DNA from: Aphelocoma coerulescens
Taxonomy: Eukaryota > Chordata > Aves > Passeriformes > Corvidae
Length of the DNA stretch: 64,000 nucleotides
Reading direction: 5' to 3'
Assembly (NCBI RefSeq): GCF_041296385.1
Contig: NC_091016.1
Coordinates: 17,087,497 to 17,151,496, forward strand
Part shown: one piece after another, positions 46,112 to 59,041 of the stretch
Layout: every line of letters starts with the position of its first letter
How positions within the stretch are numbered: the stretch's first letter is position 1
Made by a program: the position numbers and the translations under genes
Notes under the pieces: generated by a model
Database searches by the model: none
The model's input: the letters and a program-made list of their open reading frames with translations, nothing else
Told to the model about the DNA's origin: nothing

Positions 46112-48357
46112 CTACTGTGCAGAGGGATGGATCTCTGCTGTCTCCTGGGCCAGGTGACGGTCCTGCAGCCAAGAATGCTCAAACAGGTCTTCCAAGGACG
46201 GCCTGTGCGCGGGGTCCATGGATAAACACCACCGGATGAGGTGCTGGCACTCTGGGGAGAGAAACGGGAAAACGCTGCTCAGCGGGACAAGGCTCCTGCC
46301 CCTGCTCTCCCAGATTCCACGGTGCCCAGGCCACACTAGGAGCGCTCGGAAGCTGCACCCCAACCTTCCCGTCGATCCTCCCTTTCGGACGAGAGCAGCC
46401 CAGAGGCACACGTGCCACCTCCTCCAGCTAACCCCAGCAGATCAGCCTCCTCCCTAGCTGCAAGAGCAGGACGCCTGCGTGCCACCTGCCCTCTGCCAAC
46501 CACGTCCTTCCCCCCCTCCCCCCGTGCTGTGAAGGCGCATCCCCACCTTGAGACACCCGGGGCGGGAAGAAGAGCTGGCCCCGGATGATGTCCTCATCCG
46601 TGTTGAAAGGAAGGTGCCCACAGACCAGCTCATAGAGCAGGATGCCCAGGGACCAGATGGTGGCTGGCTGGCCATGGTAGCAGCCAAAGAGGATCCACTC
46701 CGGCGGGCTGTACTCCGGCGTGCCTACGGGACACGGGCGCAGCTCATCAGGCCCTGATGAGTGCTGCTCCCTCCCAGCCAGCTCCCATTCCACAACAGGC
46801 AGCCCTCGCCCCGCCGGAAAGCAACTTGGCTGCAGCCGGCTGCAGAAGGATTTCCCCTCGCTCCCTCCCTCTTCCGCCTCTGCCAGCAAAGGGGGGAATC
46901 TCTGCTGCCCGGCTGGGCCCCGCCTTTGGGCTCACCTGACATTCGGGTGTAGAAGGTGTCCTGGAGGACCGTGCCGCACCCGAAGTCGATGAGCTTTGCC
47001 TCGCCGGTGGCCAGGTCGACGAGGACGTTCTCGGCCTTGATGTCGCGGTGCAGGACGCCGCGGCTGGTGCAGTGCCGCACGGCCTCCAGCACCTGGCGGA
47101 ACAGCCCCCGCGCCACGGGCTCCGTCAGGAAGCCCCGCTCCTCCAGGAAGTACCAGAGGTCCTGACAGCGCTCCGGACGCTCCATGACCAGCGCGAAGCC
47201 GTCGGGCAGCTCGAACCAGTCCAGGAGCCGCACCACGCCGCGGAAGCCAGGGCGCGACACCATCCAGAGCAGCGCCAGCTCCAGGGGCACAAGGGCGCCG
47301 TTGTGCTGCGGGGGGGACCGCGATGCCGTCAGCGGGGCCGATGCTGCGCCGAGCCTTCGGCACCCCGGCCCGGCCCCACCGCCGCTCGCCATTGCCCGGC
47401 CCGGGACGCTCCGCGGCCCCCGCTCACTGCACGCTCGCTCCCCTCGCAGCGTCCCGGCTCCCACCCTCCCGGGCCTCGCCCTAGCCCCGCCCGCCACGCC
47501 CCGCCGGCTTTCACTCACCAGCCGCGCCCACTCCGGGATGCGATCGCGGGACACTCGCTTGATGGCCACCTGCAAGTCAAGGCGAGCGGCGGGCTGAGCT
47601 CGTCGCCCGTCGCCCGTCGCCCGCCGCCCGCCGCCCCCCTCCGACCCGGCCCCACTCTTACCGGGGCGCCGTCGGCGAGCCGGGTCCCGGAGTAAACGCT
47701 GCCGCAGCCGCCGCTCCCCAGCAGCGGGCCCTGCCGGTAGAGCTGCTCCAGGGGAGGCTTCTCCGCCCGTGCGGGCGGCACCGCGCTCTCGGCATTCTGC
47801 CCGGGGCCCCCGGGCGCTGCTGCTTCCCGAGCCGCCCCGGGGCCGGCGGCCGAGCTGACGAGCGGCGGAGTTCGGAGCGGGGAAGCTGCCGGCGATGCTG
47901 CGGACGACGCTGCCGGGGACGGGGCGGGAGCCGGGCGGCAGCGGGGCGGCTCCGGGCGGAAGCGCCGGAGGGGCCTCGTTCGGGGCCGGGGCCGGGCCAG
48001 GGCCCGCGCCAGGCGGAGCCAAAAGAGCGTGCTGCTCCGCCAGCACCAGAGCGAGCGGCCCTTCCAGCGGCGCCGCTGCCAGTACGGAGAGAGCCCGGCG
48101 GAGGCGGCACCGCGGCGGGCCGGGCAGGGGCGGGCAGGGGGCGGCCCCGCCGAGGGGCGGCAGCGGGGCGGCTCCGGGCGGAGCCGCGGGAGGGGCCTCG
48201 GCCGGGGCCGGGCCAGGGCCCGCGCCAGGCGGAGCCAAAAGAGCGTGCTGCTCCGCCAGCACCAGAGCCGCTGCCAGGACGGAGAGAGCCCGGCGGAGGC
48301 GGCACCGCGGCGGGCACGGGGCGGCCCCGCAGAGGGGCGGCCCGCGGGACGCGGCAT
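46112..48357 (-). CDS. PIM1-like: PIM1-like serine/threonine kinase, copy 8
   Basis: Coding exons 47662-48357, 47519-47569, 46936-47305, 46547-46723 and 46112-46251. It carries Gly100 and Pro445, like copies 9 and 10. The three-repeat leader minisatellite (48473-48508) and several flanking single-base variants (45083, 46010, 49683) are shared with copy 10 but not copy 9, which marks it as part of a two-unit block. The kinase motifs are intact. Confidence 0.9.
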
Positions 48358-48472
48358 GAGCCGCGCTGGGAGAGGCGGAGACAGGGACGGGACGGGAGTG
48401 AGTGGAGTGTGAGAGGGAGAAGGGGACGGAGAGCGAGCGGAAATCCGAGTGGAAAACCGATCGAGAGAGGCG

Positions 48473-48508
48473 CTGCTGCCGCTGCTGCTGCCGCTGCTGC
48501 TGCCGCTG
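48473..48508. repeat. 12-bp minisatellite in 5' leader, unit 8
   Basis: Three uninterrupted copies (36 bp), as in units 4 and 10. Confidence 0.95.
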
Positions 48509-48917
48509 AGCCGCCGGAGCGCGCGGCCGTTCCGTTCGTCCGTTCCCTGCGCGAGCCCACCGGAGGAGCCGGCGCGCGCCCCGCGGAAGGGAAGAAGCAA
48601 ACAAAGAAATAAATGCCCGTGAAAGAAATAACCTAATAAATCAATACAGAAATAAAGAAAAGTGTGGGCTTGTAGCTTTCTTCTTCCTTGGGTGAGATGA
48701 AGCATTTCACCGGGAAGAGTTCCCTGTCCTGATGGTTGTGCGAGAGTGGACAGGAGTGGAGCCTTTAATTTTCAGGTAGAAAAGATAAATCGTGTCAGTA
48801 ATGTCATCTCTTTTCATCCTCTGTTGAGACAGTTGCAGGCTGCCAAAAGACAGAGTCTGCAATGTGGAACTTGGTCCCAAGCTTCTTTTTCTGCCAGAGG
48901 ATGAGGAGGGGAAGTAT

Positions 48918-49473
48918 CCCAGAATCACGGAGTCACGGCATTGTTTGGCTTGGACGGGACCTGAAAGATCACGTCGTTGCAAGCCCCCCTGCTGTGGCTA
49001 GGGACCCCTGGCACTGGACCAAGGGCTTGTCTAGAGCTCCTTTCAGCCTGGCCTTGAACACTGCCAGGGGAGGGGGTAGCCACACCTTCTCCGGGCAACC
49101 TGTGCCACGAGAGTCATTTTTCTGAATACCTCATCTAAACCTACTCTCTTTCCGTTTGGATCCATTCTCCCTTGTCCTGTCCTTGCCTGCCCTTGTCCAA
49201 AGTCCCTCTCCAGCTTTCTTGTAGGTTGCCGTCAGGTCCTGGAAGGCCACGGTTCTGTCGAGCCTAAGCCTAAGTGTCTTTTGCCGGCTGAAGAAGCCCA
49301 GCTGTCTCAGCCTTTCCTTGCAGGAGAGGTGCTCCAGCGCTCGCTAAATCTCGGTGTCCCCCGTCCGCACGTGCTCCAGCCCGTCCGTGTCCTTGCCATC
49401 CGTGCTGGGGAGCCCGGCAGAGCCGGATGCAGCGCTGCAGGTGCAGTGTCACCGGCGTGGAGGAGACACGGCC
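48918..49473 (-). mobile_element. CR1 LINE 3' end fragment, unit 8
   Basis: Same insertion, upstream of kinase copy 8. Confidence 0.85.
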
Positions 49474-51120
49474 CTGCCAGCGGCTCCGGGAGCCAGCAGT
49501 TGGCGACTGGCCGCCCGCTTGCCAGAGACCCGGGGCCTTTGTGCCTCCCCTGCTCCCCGCGCCTTTCCCCGCCGCTCCCTCGCTCCCTCGCTCGCTCGCT
49601 CGGGGGAAATCCACCCTCTGCCACCCCGCCCCGCTGCCCCGGGGGCTCCCCGGCGCCATCTTGAGGGCCCCAGGCCTCGGCCCCACCAGGCTCACCCGAA
49701 GGCCGTGGGGACACAAGCACACGCACAGAAAGTGCCCTAGGGTTCCAAGGTCAAGCTTTTGCCTACGGCATCAGTTTGCTTTCAGACTGTGGACGAGATT
49801 ATAAAATCACCAGGAGGAAAGAGCATGAAAAAGTTCTGCTTGGGCAGTACCTCAAGGCTTTGAGGGAGAGGGTTTGTGGTGCTTCCTCGCTCACAGGGAG
49901 CCGCAGGAAGTAAAACTAGAAATAAACTAGTAATAAACTAGTAAAAATAGTCATAACCCCGTATTAATTGGAAGGAAAACCTGAGGAATTGGCAGCTAGC
50001 CCCTCAGAAACATGAGGAGCAAAAGCCAGTCTTCTACCTGAGAGCTGCCTGGGCAGGGGCAATTCTTCCGATTGCATCAGCGTGGCCGTGGCTAGAAAGG
50101 GCAGCGAGGAGAGGAATTCAGCGTCTCCTGGCAGCCCCTGAAATCCCAGCTCTCACTTGCGTGCACCGGGGATTCTGCTTCAGACTCTGAACTTGCGCAG
50201 CCGCTCCTTGGGCGCTGTTTGCCCCCAGGCACAGCGGTGGGTGCTGCAGCAGCTGTCCCGCACACAGGGCTCTGGAGCCTCCCCGAGGCCGCCAAGGACT
50301 GGAGGAGGCCACGTGCCCGGGATCTGGTGCAGCACCGTGGGGCTGTGGGGGATGCTTTGGTCTCTTTGGGTGGAAGGTTGGGGAGCAGGGCAAATGGAAT
50401 CAAGATGAGACAGGGATCAACCAGCGCCACGCCAGGCAGCCTTTTTTCCTACCGGGGCTCCTCTGAGTTTAGCGAGCTAATGAGGCCTGCGGAACAAACG
50501 AGACCCGGGAGCGAGGAGGGAAGGGCTGGCTGGGAAGGAGTCAGATAAAGCCCTTGCAGGCATTTCTCTTTCCGAGGGGCTCCTGGGGAGACAAAGGAGA
50601 CAAGAAGGATGTCCCATCTCGTGACACTCCCTTTTTTCCTTCAGGAGCTGTACCGCAGTCACTGCGTACAAGAGTTTCCATCGTGATCCCTTTGATGCCA
50701 GGGAGCACAAAGAACTTGGAACCTTGCCGGAGTCCAGCCCTGCCTGCCTATCTTGGAGCAGAGGGGAAAGATGAAGAAGTATTTGGGCGGGGCTTGAGCC
50801 GAAATGGCATTTTGCCGCTTCTGATTTCCTCCCAGCTTTTGCAGCGGGGCGACCACTGCGTCCCTGCAAACCGCTCCCCTTTCCAAAGCACACGCGAGCC
50901 TGGCTGGCAGCTCCGGCTTCTCGAAGGGGCTGCTGCCGTTGGCAACAGGAGCTGTTGTTGAAATTTTCGCGTTGCTTAACACCCCCTGCCAAAGGCCACC
51001 GAGTGGCTGAGGAAGGACCCAAAAAGATTACCCTGGAGGAAGGGGACCAAAAGCTTGGAAAAGGATGAAAGAAAGGCTCCGATGACAACGACAAGAACAA
51101 GATTTATTTTTGACAGCAAA

Positions 51121-52291
51121 TTAACACCCGCCGCCCTCCAGCCCTCCCAGATTCGCAGGCCGAGCGGTGCTGCTTCCGTGCCTGAGGTGCTGGCACCCTG
51201 GGGAGAGAAACCAGAAAGCCGCGGTCAGCCGGACAGGGCTCCTGTCCCCCCTGTCCCAGCACGGCCTGTGCCCGGGCCAGGCTGCTGGCGGTGCCAATTC
51301 TCCGTTTCTAGAGGAGAGCAGCATGGCAGGCCACGTTCCACCTCCTCCACTTAAACACGGCAGAGCAGTCTCCTCAGCAGCTGCAAGAGCGGGATGCTCG
51401 TGTGCCCACTGCCGTCTGCCGGAAGCCCATCTGCCACCCGTTGCTGTGAAGCCGGGTACCCACCTCTGGAGACCTGCTGCCAGGAGAGGAGCCGATCCCG
51501 CACGAGGTCCTCGTCCGTCTTGAAGGCGATGGCCCCGCAGACCGCGGCCCCCCGGGGTAGCGCCGGCACCGGACGCACTCCACACACAGGGTGCCAGCGC
51601 TTCCCCATGCGGTCCGGGCACCCGGTGCAACCTTCCTGGAAAAAGCAAAGAACGATTGCATGAAAGTCAATTCAAAACAAGACCTGGAAGCAAGAAAAAG
51701 CGTCAAAGGTTATCACCGTATCACGGGCCTGGGGAGGGTCTGAGCACTCCATGCAAGCATTAAGGCTCTCCATGGCTGGGGAAAAACCCCACCTTTCCCA
51801 CGCGTAAGCCCACCCCTTCCTCAAGGGCCCGCAAAGCAGACCAGCAGGGGCACGCCTTCGGAACCCGCCCCCCTCTGCTGCCCCCCGTCCCTACGGACGG
51901 ATGCTTTTGCCAGGCTGGCTCCCCCCGCCCCAGCCCGGGCCAGGCTGGGTGGCAGAAGCTGTCAGCAAGGCCGGGCGCTGGCTCCCCCTGCACAGCATCC
52001 GTGCCCTGTCCCGCCAAAAAGCAACTTGGCGGCCGGCGGAAAAATTAATATTCCCCGGCGCCGCCAAGCGGGGAAGCTCCGGCGCCTGGCCCGGCCGAGC
52101 CCTGCCACGCCTGGAACCACGAGCATCCCCCCACCCCTCCGCCGGCTGTGGACTCATCTTGATTCCGTCGGGGCGCAGAGCGTGTCCTCCAGGAAGGGGC
52201 CGCAACCAAAGCCAACCGGCTTTGCCCCGCCAGCGGCCAGCTCGAGGACGGTGTTGTCCGGCTCCAGGTCGTGCTCCAGAAGAACACCCCG
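51121..52291 (-). pseudogene. Truncated PIM1-like pseudogene downstream of copy 9
   Basis: Exon 3 at 52158-52291, exon 4 at 51464-51635 and exon 5 at 51121-51197. It has the GCCCACTGCC variant of the right-hand units but keeps C where the flanking pseudogenes (copies 8 and 10) have T in exon 4. Confidence 0.85.
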
Positions 52292-52564
52292 GCGGTGCCT
52301 CGGCTTGCGGGGACATCACGATGCCATTGAGCTGCAGGGGGATGTTTCCCCTTTTCCAGTCCGTGGCAACTTCACTGCACTGCCACGACTTCTCCAATAG
52401 GATGGGGAGCACTGAGCCGCTTCCTCCACAAGGCGCCGAGGACCAGCGGAAGCATCTCCTCGGCTGCGCTCTCTCCTCCGTGCCACGGCCGCAGGGAAAC
52501 GCTCTGCCGTTTTCTTCGAGCGCCCCGAGACGCGTGCAGCTGGTGCTTGCTGGGCTCCTGGATC

Positions 52565-54810
52565 CTACTGTGCAGAGGGATGGATCTCTGCTGTCTCCTG
52601 GGCCAGGTGACGGTCCTGCAGCCAAGAATGCTCAAACAGGTCTTCCAAGGACGGCCTGTGCGCGGGGTCCATGGATAAACACCACCGGATGAGGTGCTGG
52701 CACTCTGGGGAGAGAAACGGGAAAACGCTGCTCAGCGGGACAAGGCTCCTGCCCCTGCTCTCCCAGATTCCACGGTGCCCAGGCCACACTAGGAGCGCTC
52801 GGAAGCTGCACCCCAACCTTCCCGTCGATCCTCCCTTTCGGACGAGAGCAGCCCAGAGGCACACGTGCCACCTCCTCCAGCTAACCCCAGCAGATCAGCC
52901 TCCTCCCTAGCTGCAAGAGCAGGACGCCTGCGTGCCACCTGCCCTCTGCCAACCACGTCCTTCCCCCCCTCCCCCCGTGCTGTGAAGGCGCATCCCCACC
53001 TTGAGACACCCGGGGCGGGAAGAAGAGCTGGCCCCGGATGATGTCCTCATCCGTGTTGAAAGGAAGGTGCCCACAGACCAGCTCATAGAGCAGGATGCCC
53101 AGGGACCAGATGGTGGCTGGCTGGCCATGGTAGCAGCCAAAGAGGATCCACTCCGGCGGGCTGTACTCCGGCGTGCCTACGGGACACGGGCGCAGCTCAT
53201 CAGGCCCTGATGAGTGCTGCTCCCTCCCAGCCAGCTCCCATTCCACAACAGGCAGCCCTCGCCCCGCCGGAAAGCAACTTGGCTGCAGCCGGCTGCAGAA
53301 GGATTTCCCCTCGCTCCCTCCCTCTTCCGCCTCTGCCAGCAAAGGGGGGAATCTCTGCTGCCCGGCTGGGCCCCGCCTTTGGGCTCACCTGACATTCGGG
53401 TGTAGAAGGTGTCCTGGAGGACCGTGCCGCACCCGAAGTCGATGAGCTTTGCCTCGCCGGTGGCCAGGTCGACGAGGACGTTCTCGGCCTTGATGTCGCG
53501 GTGCAGGACGCCGCGGCTGGTGCAGTGCCGCACGGCCTCCAGCACCTGGCGGAACAGCCCCCGCGCCACGGGCTCCGTCAGGAAGCCCCGCTCCTCCAGG
53601 AAGTACCAGAGGTCCTGACAGCGCTCCGGACGCTCCATGACCAGCGCGAAGCCGTCGGGCAGCTCGAACCAGTCCAGGAGCCGCACCACGCCGCGGAAGC
53701 CAGGGCGCGACACCATCCAGAGCAGCGCCAGCTCCAGGGGCACAAGGGCGCCGTTGTGCTGCGGGGGGGACCGCGATGCCGTCAGCGGGGCCGATGCTGC
53801 GCCGAGCCTTCGGCACCCCGGCCCGGCCCCACCGCCGCTCGCCATTGCCCGGCCCGGGACGCTCCGCGGCCCCCGCTCACTGCACGCTCGCTCCCCTCGC
53901 AGCGTCCCGGCTCCCACCCTCCCGGGCCTCGCCCTAGCCCCGCCCGCCACGCCCCGCCGGCTTTCACTCACCAGCCGCGCCCACTCCGGGATGCGATCGC
54001 GGGACACTCGCTTGATGGCCACCTGCAAGTCAAGGCGAGCGGCGGGCTGAGCTCGTCGCCCGTCGCCCGTCGCCCGCCGCCCGCCGCCCCCCTCCGACCC
54101 GGCCCCACTCTTACCGGGGCGCCGTCGGCGAGCCGGGTCCCGGAGTAAACGCTGCCGCAGCCGCCGCTCCCCAGCAGCGGGCCCTGCCGGTAGAGCTGCT
54201 CCAGGGGAGGCTTCTCCGCCCGTGCGGGCGGCACCGCGCTCTCGGCATTCTGCCCGGGGCCCCCGGGCGCTGCTGCTTCCCGAGCCGCCCCGGGGCCGGC
54301 GGCCGAGCTGACGAGCGGCGGAGTTCGGAGCGGGGAAGCTGCCGGCGATGCTGCGGACGACGCTGCCGGGGACGGGGCGGGAGCCGGGCGGCAGCGGGGC
54401 GGCTCCGGGCGGAAGCGCCGGAGGGGCCTCGTTCGGGGCCGGGGCCGGGCCAGGGCCCGCGCCAGGCGGAGCCAAAAGAGCGTGCTGCTCCGCCAGCACC
54501 AGAGCGAGCGGCCCTTCCAGCGGCGCCGCTGCCAGTACGGAGAGAGCCCGGCGGAGGCGGCACCGCGGCGGGCCGGGCAGGGGCGGGCAGGGGGCGGCCC
54601 CGCCGAGGGGCGGCAGCGGGGCGGCTCCGGGCGGAGCCGCGGGAGGGGCCTCGGCCGGGGCCGGGCCAGGGCCCGCGCCAGGCGGAGCCAAAAGAGCGTG
54701 CTGCTCCGCCAGCACCAGAGCCGCTGCCAGGACGGAGAGAGCCCGGCGGAGGCGGCACCGCGGCGGGCACGGGGCGGCCCCGCAGAGGGGCGGCCCGCGG
54801 GACGCGGCAT
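52565..54810 (-). CDS. PIM1-like: PIM1-like serine/threonine kinase, copy 9
   Basis: Coding exons 54115-54810, 53972-54022, 53389-53758, 53000-53176 and 52565-52704. The protein is identical to copies 8 and 10 (Gly100, Pro445), but the leader differs: the minisatellite has five uninterrupted repeats (54926-54985), and a private C to T change lies at 54911. Its 3' flank lacks the variant shared by copies 8 and 10, so the unit has a partly separate history from its two neighbours. Confidence 0.9.
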
Positions 54811-54925
54811 GAGCCGCGCTGGGAGAGGCGGAGACAGGGACGGGACGGGAGTGAGTGGAGTGTGAGAGGGAGAAGGGGACGGAGAGCGAGCGGAAATCCG
54901 AGTGGAAAACTGATCGAGAGAGGCG

Positions 54926-54985
54926 CTGCTGCCGCTGCTGCTGCCGCTGCTGCTGCCGCTGCTGCTGCCGCTGCTGCTGCCGCTG
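54926..54985. repeat. 12-bp minisatellite in 5' leader, unit 9
   Basis: Five uninterrupted copies (60 bp). The length equals that of units 1 to 3 but without their interruption, so it arose separately. Confidence 0.95.
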
Positions 54986-55394
54986 AGCCGCCGGAGCGCG
55001 CGGCCGTTCCGTTCGTCCGTTCCCTGCGCGAGCCCACCGGAGGAGCCGGCGCGCGCCCCGCGGAAGGGAAGAAGCAAACAAAGAAATAAATGCCCGTGAA
55101 AGAAATAACCTAATAAATCAATACAGAAATAAAGAAAAGTGTGGGCTTGTAGCTTTCTTCTTCCTTGGGTGAGATGAAGCATTTCACCGGGAAGAGTTCC
55201 CTGTCCTGATGGTTGTGCGAGAGTGGACAGGAGTGGAGCCTTTAATTTTCAGGTAGAAAAGATAAATCGTGTCAGTAATGTCATCTCTTTTCATCCTCTG
55301 TTGAGACAGTTGCAGGCTGCCAAAAGACAGAGTCTGCAATGTGGAACTTGGTCCCAAGCTTCTTTTTCTGCCAGAGGATGAGGAGGGGAAGTAT

Positions 55395-55950
55395 CCCAGA
55401 ATCACGGAGTCACGGCATTGTTTGGCTTGGACGGGACCTGAAAGATCACGTCGTTGCAAGCCCCCCTGCTGTGGCTAGGGACCCCTGGCACTGGACCAAG
55501 GGCTTGTCTAGAGCTCCTTTCAGCCTGGCCTTGAACACTGCCAGGGGAGGGGGTAGCCACACCTTCTCCGGGCAACCTGTGCCACGAGAGTCATTTTTCT
55601 GAATACCTCATCTAAACCTACTCTCTTTCCGTTTGGATCCATTCTCCCTTGTCCTGTCCTTGCCTGCCCTTGTCCAAAGTCCCTCTCCAGCTTTCTTGTA
55701 GGTTGCCGTCAGGTCCTGGAAGGCCACGGTTCTGTCGAGCCTAAGCCTAAGTGTCTTTTGCCGGCTGAAGAAGCCCAGCTGTCTCAGCCTTTCCTTGCAG
55801 GAGAGGTGCTCCAGCGCTCGCTAAATCTCGGTGTCCCCCGTCCGCACGTGCTCCAGCCCGTCCGTGTCCTTGCCATCCGTGCTGGGGAGCCCGGCAGAGC
55901 CGGATGCAGCGCTGCAGGTGCAGTGTCACCGGCGTGGAGGAGACACGGCC
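55395..55950 (-). mobile_element. CR1 LINE 3' end fragment, unit 9
   Basis: Same insertion, upstream of kinase copy 9. Confidence 0.85.
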
Positions 55951-57597
55951 CTGCCAGCGGCTCCGGGAGCCAGCAGTTGGCGACTGGCCGCCCGCTTGCC
56001 AGAGACCCGGGGCCTTTGTGCCTCCCCTGCTCCCCGCGCCTTTCCCCGCCGCTCCCTCGCTCCCTCGCTCGCTCACTCGGGGGAAATCCACCCTCTGCCA
56101 CCCCGCCCCGCTGCCCCGGGGGCTCCCCGGCGCCATCTTGAGGGCCCCAGGCCTCGGCCTCACCAGGCTCACCCGAAGGCCGTGGGGACACAAGCACACG
56201 CACAGAAAGTGCCCTAGGGTTCCAAGGTCAAGCTTTTGCCTACGGCATCAGTTTGCTTTCAGACTGTGGACGAGATTATAAAATCACCAGGAGGAAAGAG
56301 CATGAAAAAGTTCTGCTTGGGCAGTACCTCAAGGCTTTGAGGGAGAGGGTTTGTGGTGCTTCCTCGCTCACAGGGAGCCGCAGGAAGTAAAACTAGAAAT
56401 AAACTAGTAATAAACTAGTAAAAATAGTCATAACCCCGTATTAATTGGAAGGAAAACCTGAGGAATTGGCAGCTAGCCCCTCAGAAACATGAGGAGCAAA
56501 AGCCAGTCTTCTACCTGAGAGCTGCCTGGGCAGGGGCAATTCTTCCGATTGCATCAGCGTGGCCGTGGCTAGAAAGGGCAGCGAGGAGAGGAATTCAGCG
56601 TCTCCTGGCAGCCCCTGAAATCCCAGCTCTCACTTGCGTGCACCGGGGATTCTGCTTCAGACTCTGAACTTGCGCAGCCGCTCCTTGGGCGCTGTTTGCC
56701 CCCAGGCACAGCGGTGGGTGCTGCAGCAGCTGTCCCGCACACAGGGCTCTGGAGCCTCCCCGAGGCCGCCAAGGACTGGAGGAGGCCACGTGCCCGGGAT
56801 CTGGTGCAGCACCGTGGGGCTGTGGGGGATGCTTTGGTCTCTTTGGGTGGAAGGTTGGGGAGCAGGGCAAATGGAATCAAGATGAGACAGGGATCAACCA
56901 GCGCCACGCCAGGCAGCCTTTTTTCCTACCGGGGCTCCTCTGAGTTTAGCGAGCTAATGAGGCCTGCGGAGCAAACGAGACCCGGGAGCGAGGAGGGAAG
57001 GGCTGGCTGGGAAGGAGTCAGATAAAGCCCTTGCAGGCATTTCTCTTTCCGAGGGGCTCCTGGGGAGACAAAGGAGACAAGAAGGATGTCCCATCTCGTG
57101 ACACTCCCTTTTTTCCTTCAGGAGCTGTACCGCAGTCACTGCGTACAAGAGTTTCCATCGTGATCCCTTTGATGCCAGGGAGCACAAAGAACTTGGAACC
57201 TTGCCGGAGTCCAGCCCTGCCTGCCTATCTTGGAGCAGAGGGGAAAGATGAAGAAGTATTTGGGCGGGGCTTGAGCCGAAATGGCATTTTGCCGCTTCTG
57301 ATTTCCTCCCAGCTTTTGCAGCGGGGCGACCACTGCGTCCCTGCAAACCGCTCCCCTTTCCAAAGCACACGCGAGCCTGGCTGGCAGCTCCGGCTTCTCG
57401 AAGGGGCTGCTGCCGTTGGCAACAGGAGCTGTTGTTGAAATTTTCGCGTTGCTTAACACCCCCTGCCAAAGGCCACCGAGTGGCTGAGGAAGGACCCAAA
57501 AAGATTACCCTGGAGGAAGGGGACCAAAAGCTTGGAAAAGGATGAAAGAAAGGCTCCGATGACAACGACAAGAACAAGATTTATTTTTGACAGCAAA

Positions 57598-58768
57598 TTA
57601 ACACCCGCCGCCCTCCAGCCCTCCCAGATTCGCAGGCCGAGCGGTGCTGCTTCCGTGCCTGAGGTGCTGGCACCCTGGGGAGAGAAACCAGAAAGCCGCG
57701 GTCAGCCGGACAGGGCTCCTGTCCCCCCTGTCCCAGCACGGCCTGTGCCCGGGCCAGGCTGCTGGCGGTGCCAATTCTCCGTTTCTAGAGGAGAGCAGCA
57801 TGGCAGGCCACGTTCCACCTCCTCCACTTAAACACGGCAGAGCAGTCTCCTCAGCAGCTGCAAGAGCGGGATGCTCGTGTGCCCACTGCCGTCTGCCGGA
57901 AGCCCATCTGCCACCCGTTGCTGTGAAGCCGGGTACCCACCTCTGGAGACCTGCTGCCAGGAGAGGAGCCGATCCCGCACGAGGTCCTCGTCCGTCTTGA
58001 AGGCGATGGCCCTGCAGACCGCGGCCCCCCGGGGTAGCGCCGGCACCGGACGCACTCCACACACAGGGTGCCAGCGCTTCCCCATGCGGTCCGGGCACCC
58101 GGTGCAACCTTCCTGGAAAAAGCAAAGAACGATTGCATGAAAGTCAATTCAAAACAAGACCTGGAAGCAAGAAAAAGCGTCAAAGGTTATCACCGTATCA
58201 CGGGCCTGGGGAGGGTCTGAGCACTCCATGCAAGCATTAAGGCTCTCCATGGCTGGGGAAAAACCCCACCTTTCCCACGCGTAAGCCCACCCCTTCCTCA
58301 AGGGCCCGCAAAGCAGACCAGCAGGGGCACGCCTTCGGAACCCGCCCCCCTCTGCTGCCCCCCGTCCCTACGGACGGATGCTTTTGCCAGGCTGGCTCCC
58401 CCCGCCCCAGCCCGGGCCAGGCTGGGTGGCAGAAGCTGTCAGCAAGGCCGGGCGCTGGCTCCCCCTGCACAGCATCCGTGCCCTGTCCCGCCAAAAAGCA
58501 ACTTGGCGGCCGGCGGAAAAATTAATATTCCCCGGCGCCGCCAAGCGGGGAAGCTCCGGCGCCTGGCCCGGCCGAGCCCTGCCACGCCTGGAACCACGAG
58601 CATCCCCCCACCCCTCCGCCGGCTGTGGACTCATCTTGATTCCGTCGGGGCGCAGAGCGTGTCCTCCAGGAAGGGGCCGCAACCAAAGCCAACCGGCTTT
58701 GCCCCGCCAGCGGCCAGCTCGAGGACGGTGTTGTCCGGCTCCAGGTCGTGCTCCAGAAGAACACCCCG
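57598..58768 (-). pseudogene. Truncated PIM1-like pseudogene downstream of copy 10
   Basis: Exon 3 at 58635-58768, exon 4 at 57941-58112 and exon 5 at 57598-57674. It carries the exon 4 T at 58013, which it shares with the pseudogene 12,930 bp to the left. Confidence 0.85.
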
Positions 58769-59041
58769 GCGGTGCCTCGGCTTGCGGGGACATCACGATG
58801 CCATTGAGCTGCAGGGGGATGTTTCCCCTTTTCCAGTCCGTGGCAACTTCACTGCACTGCCACGACTTCTCCAATAGGATGGGGAGCACTGAGCCGCTTC
58901 CTCCACAAGGCGCCGAGGACCAGCGGAAGCATCTCCTCGACTGCGCTCTCTCCTCCGTGCCACGGCCGCAGGGAAACGCTCTGCCGTTTTCTTCGAGCGC
59001 CCCGAGACGCGTGCAGCTGGTGCTTGCTGGGCTCCTGGATC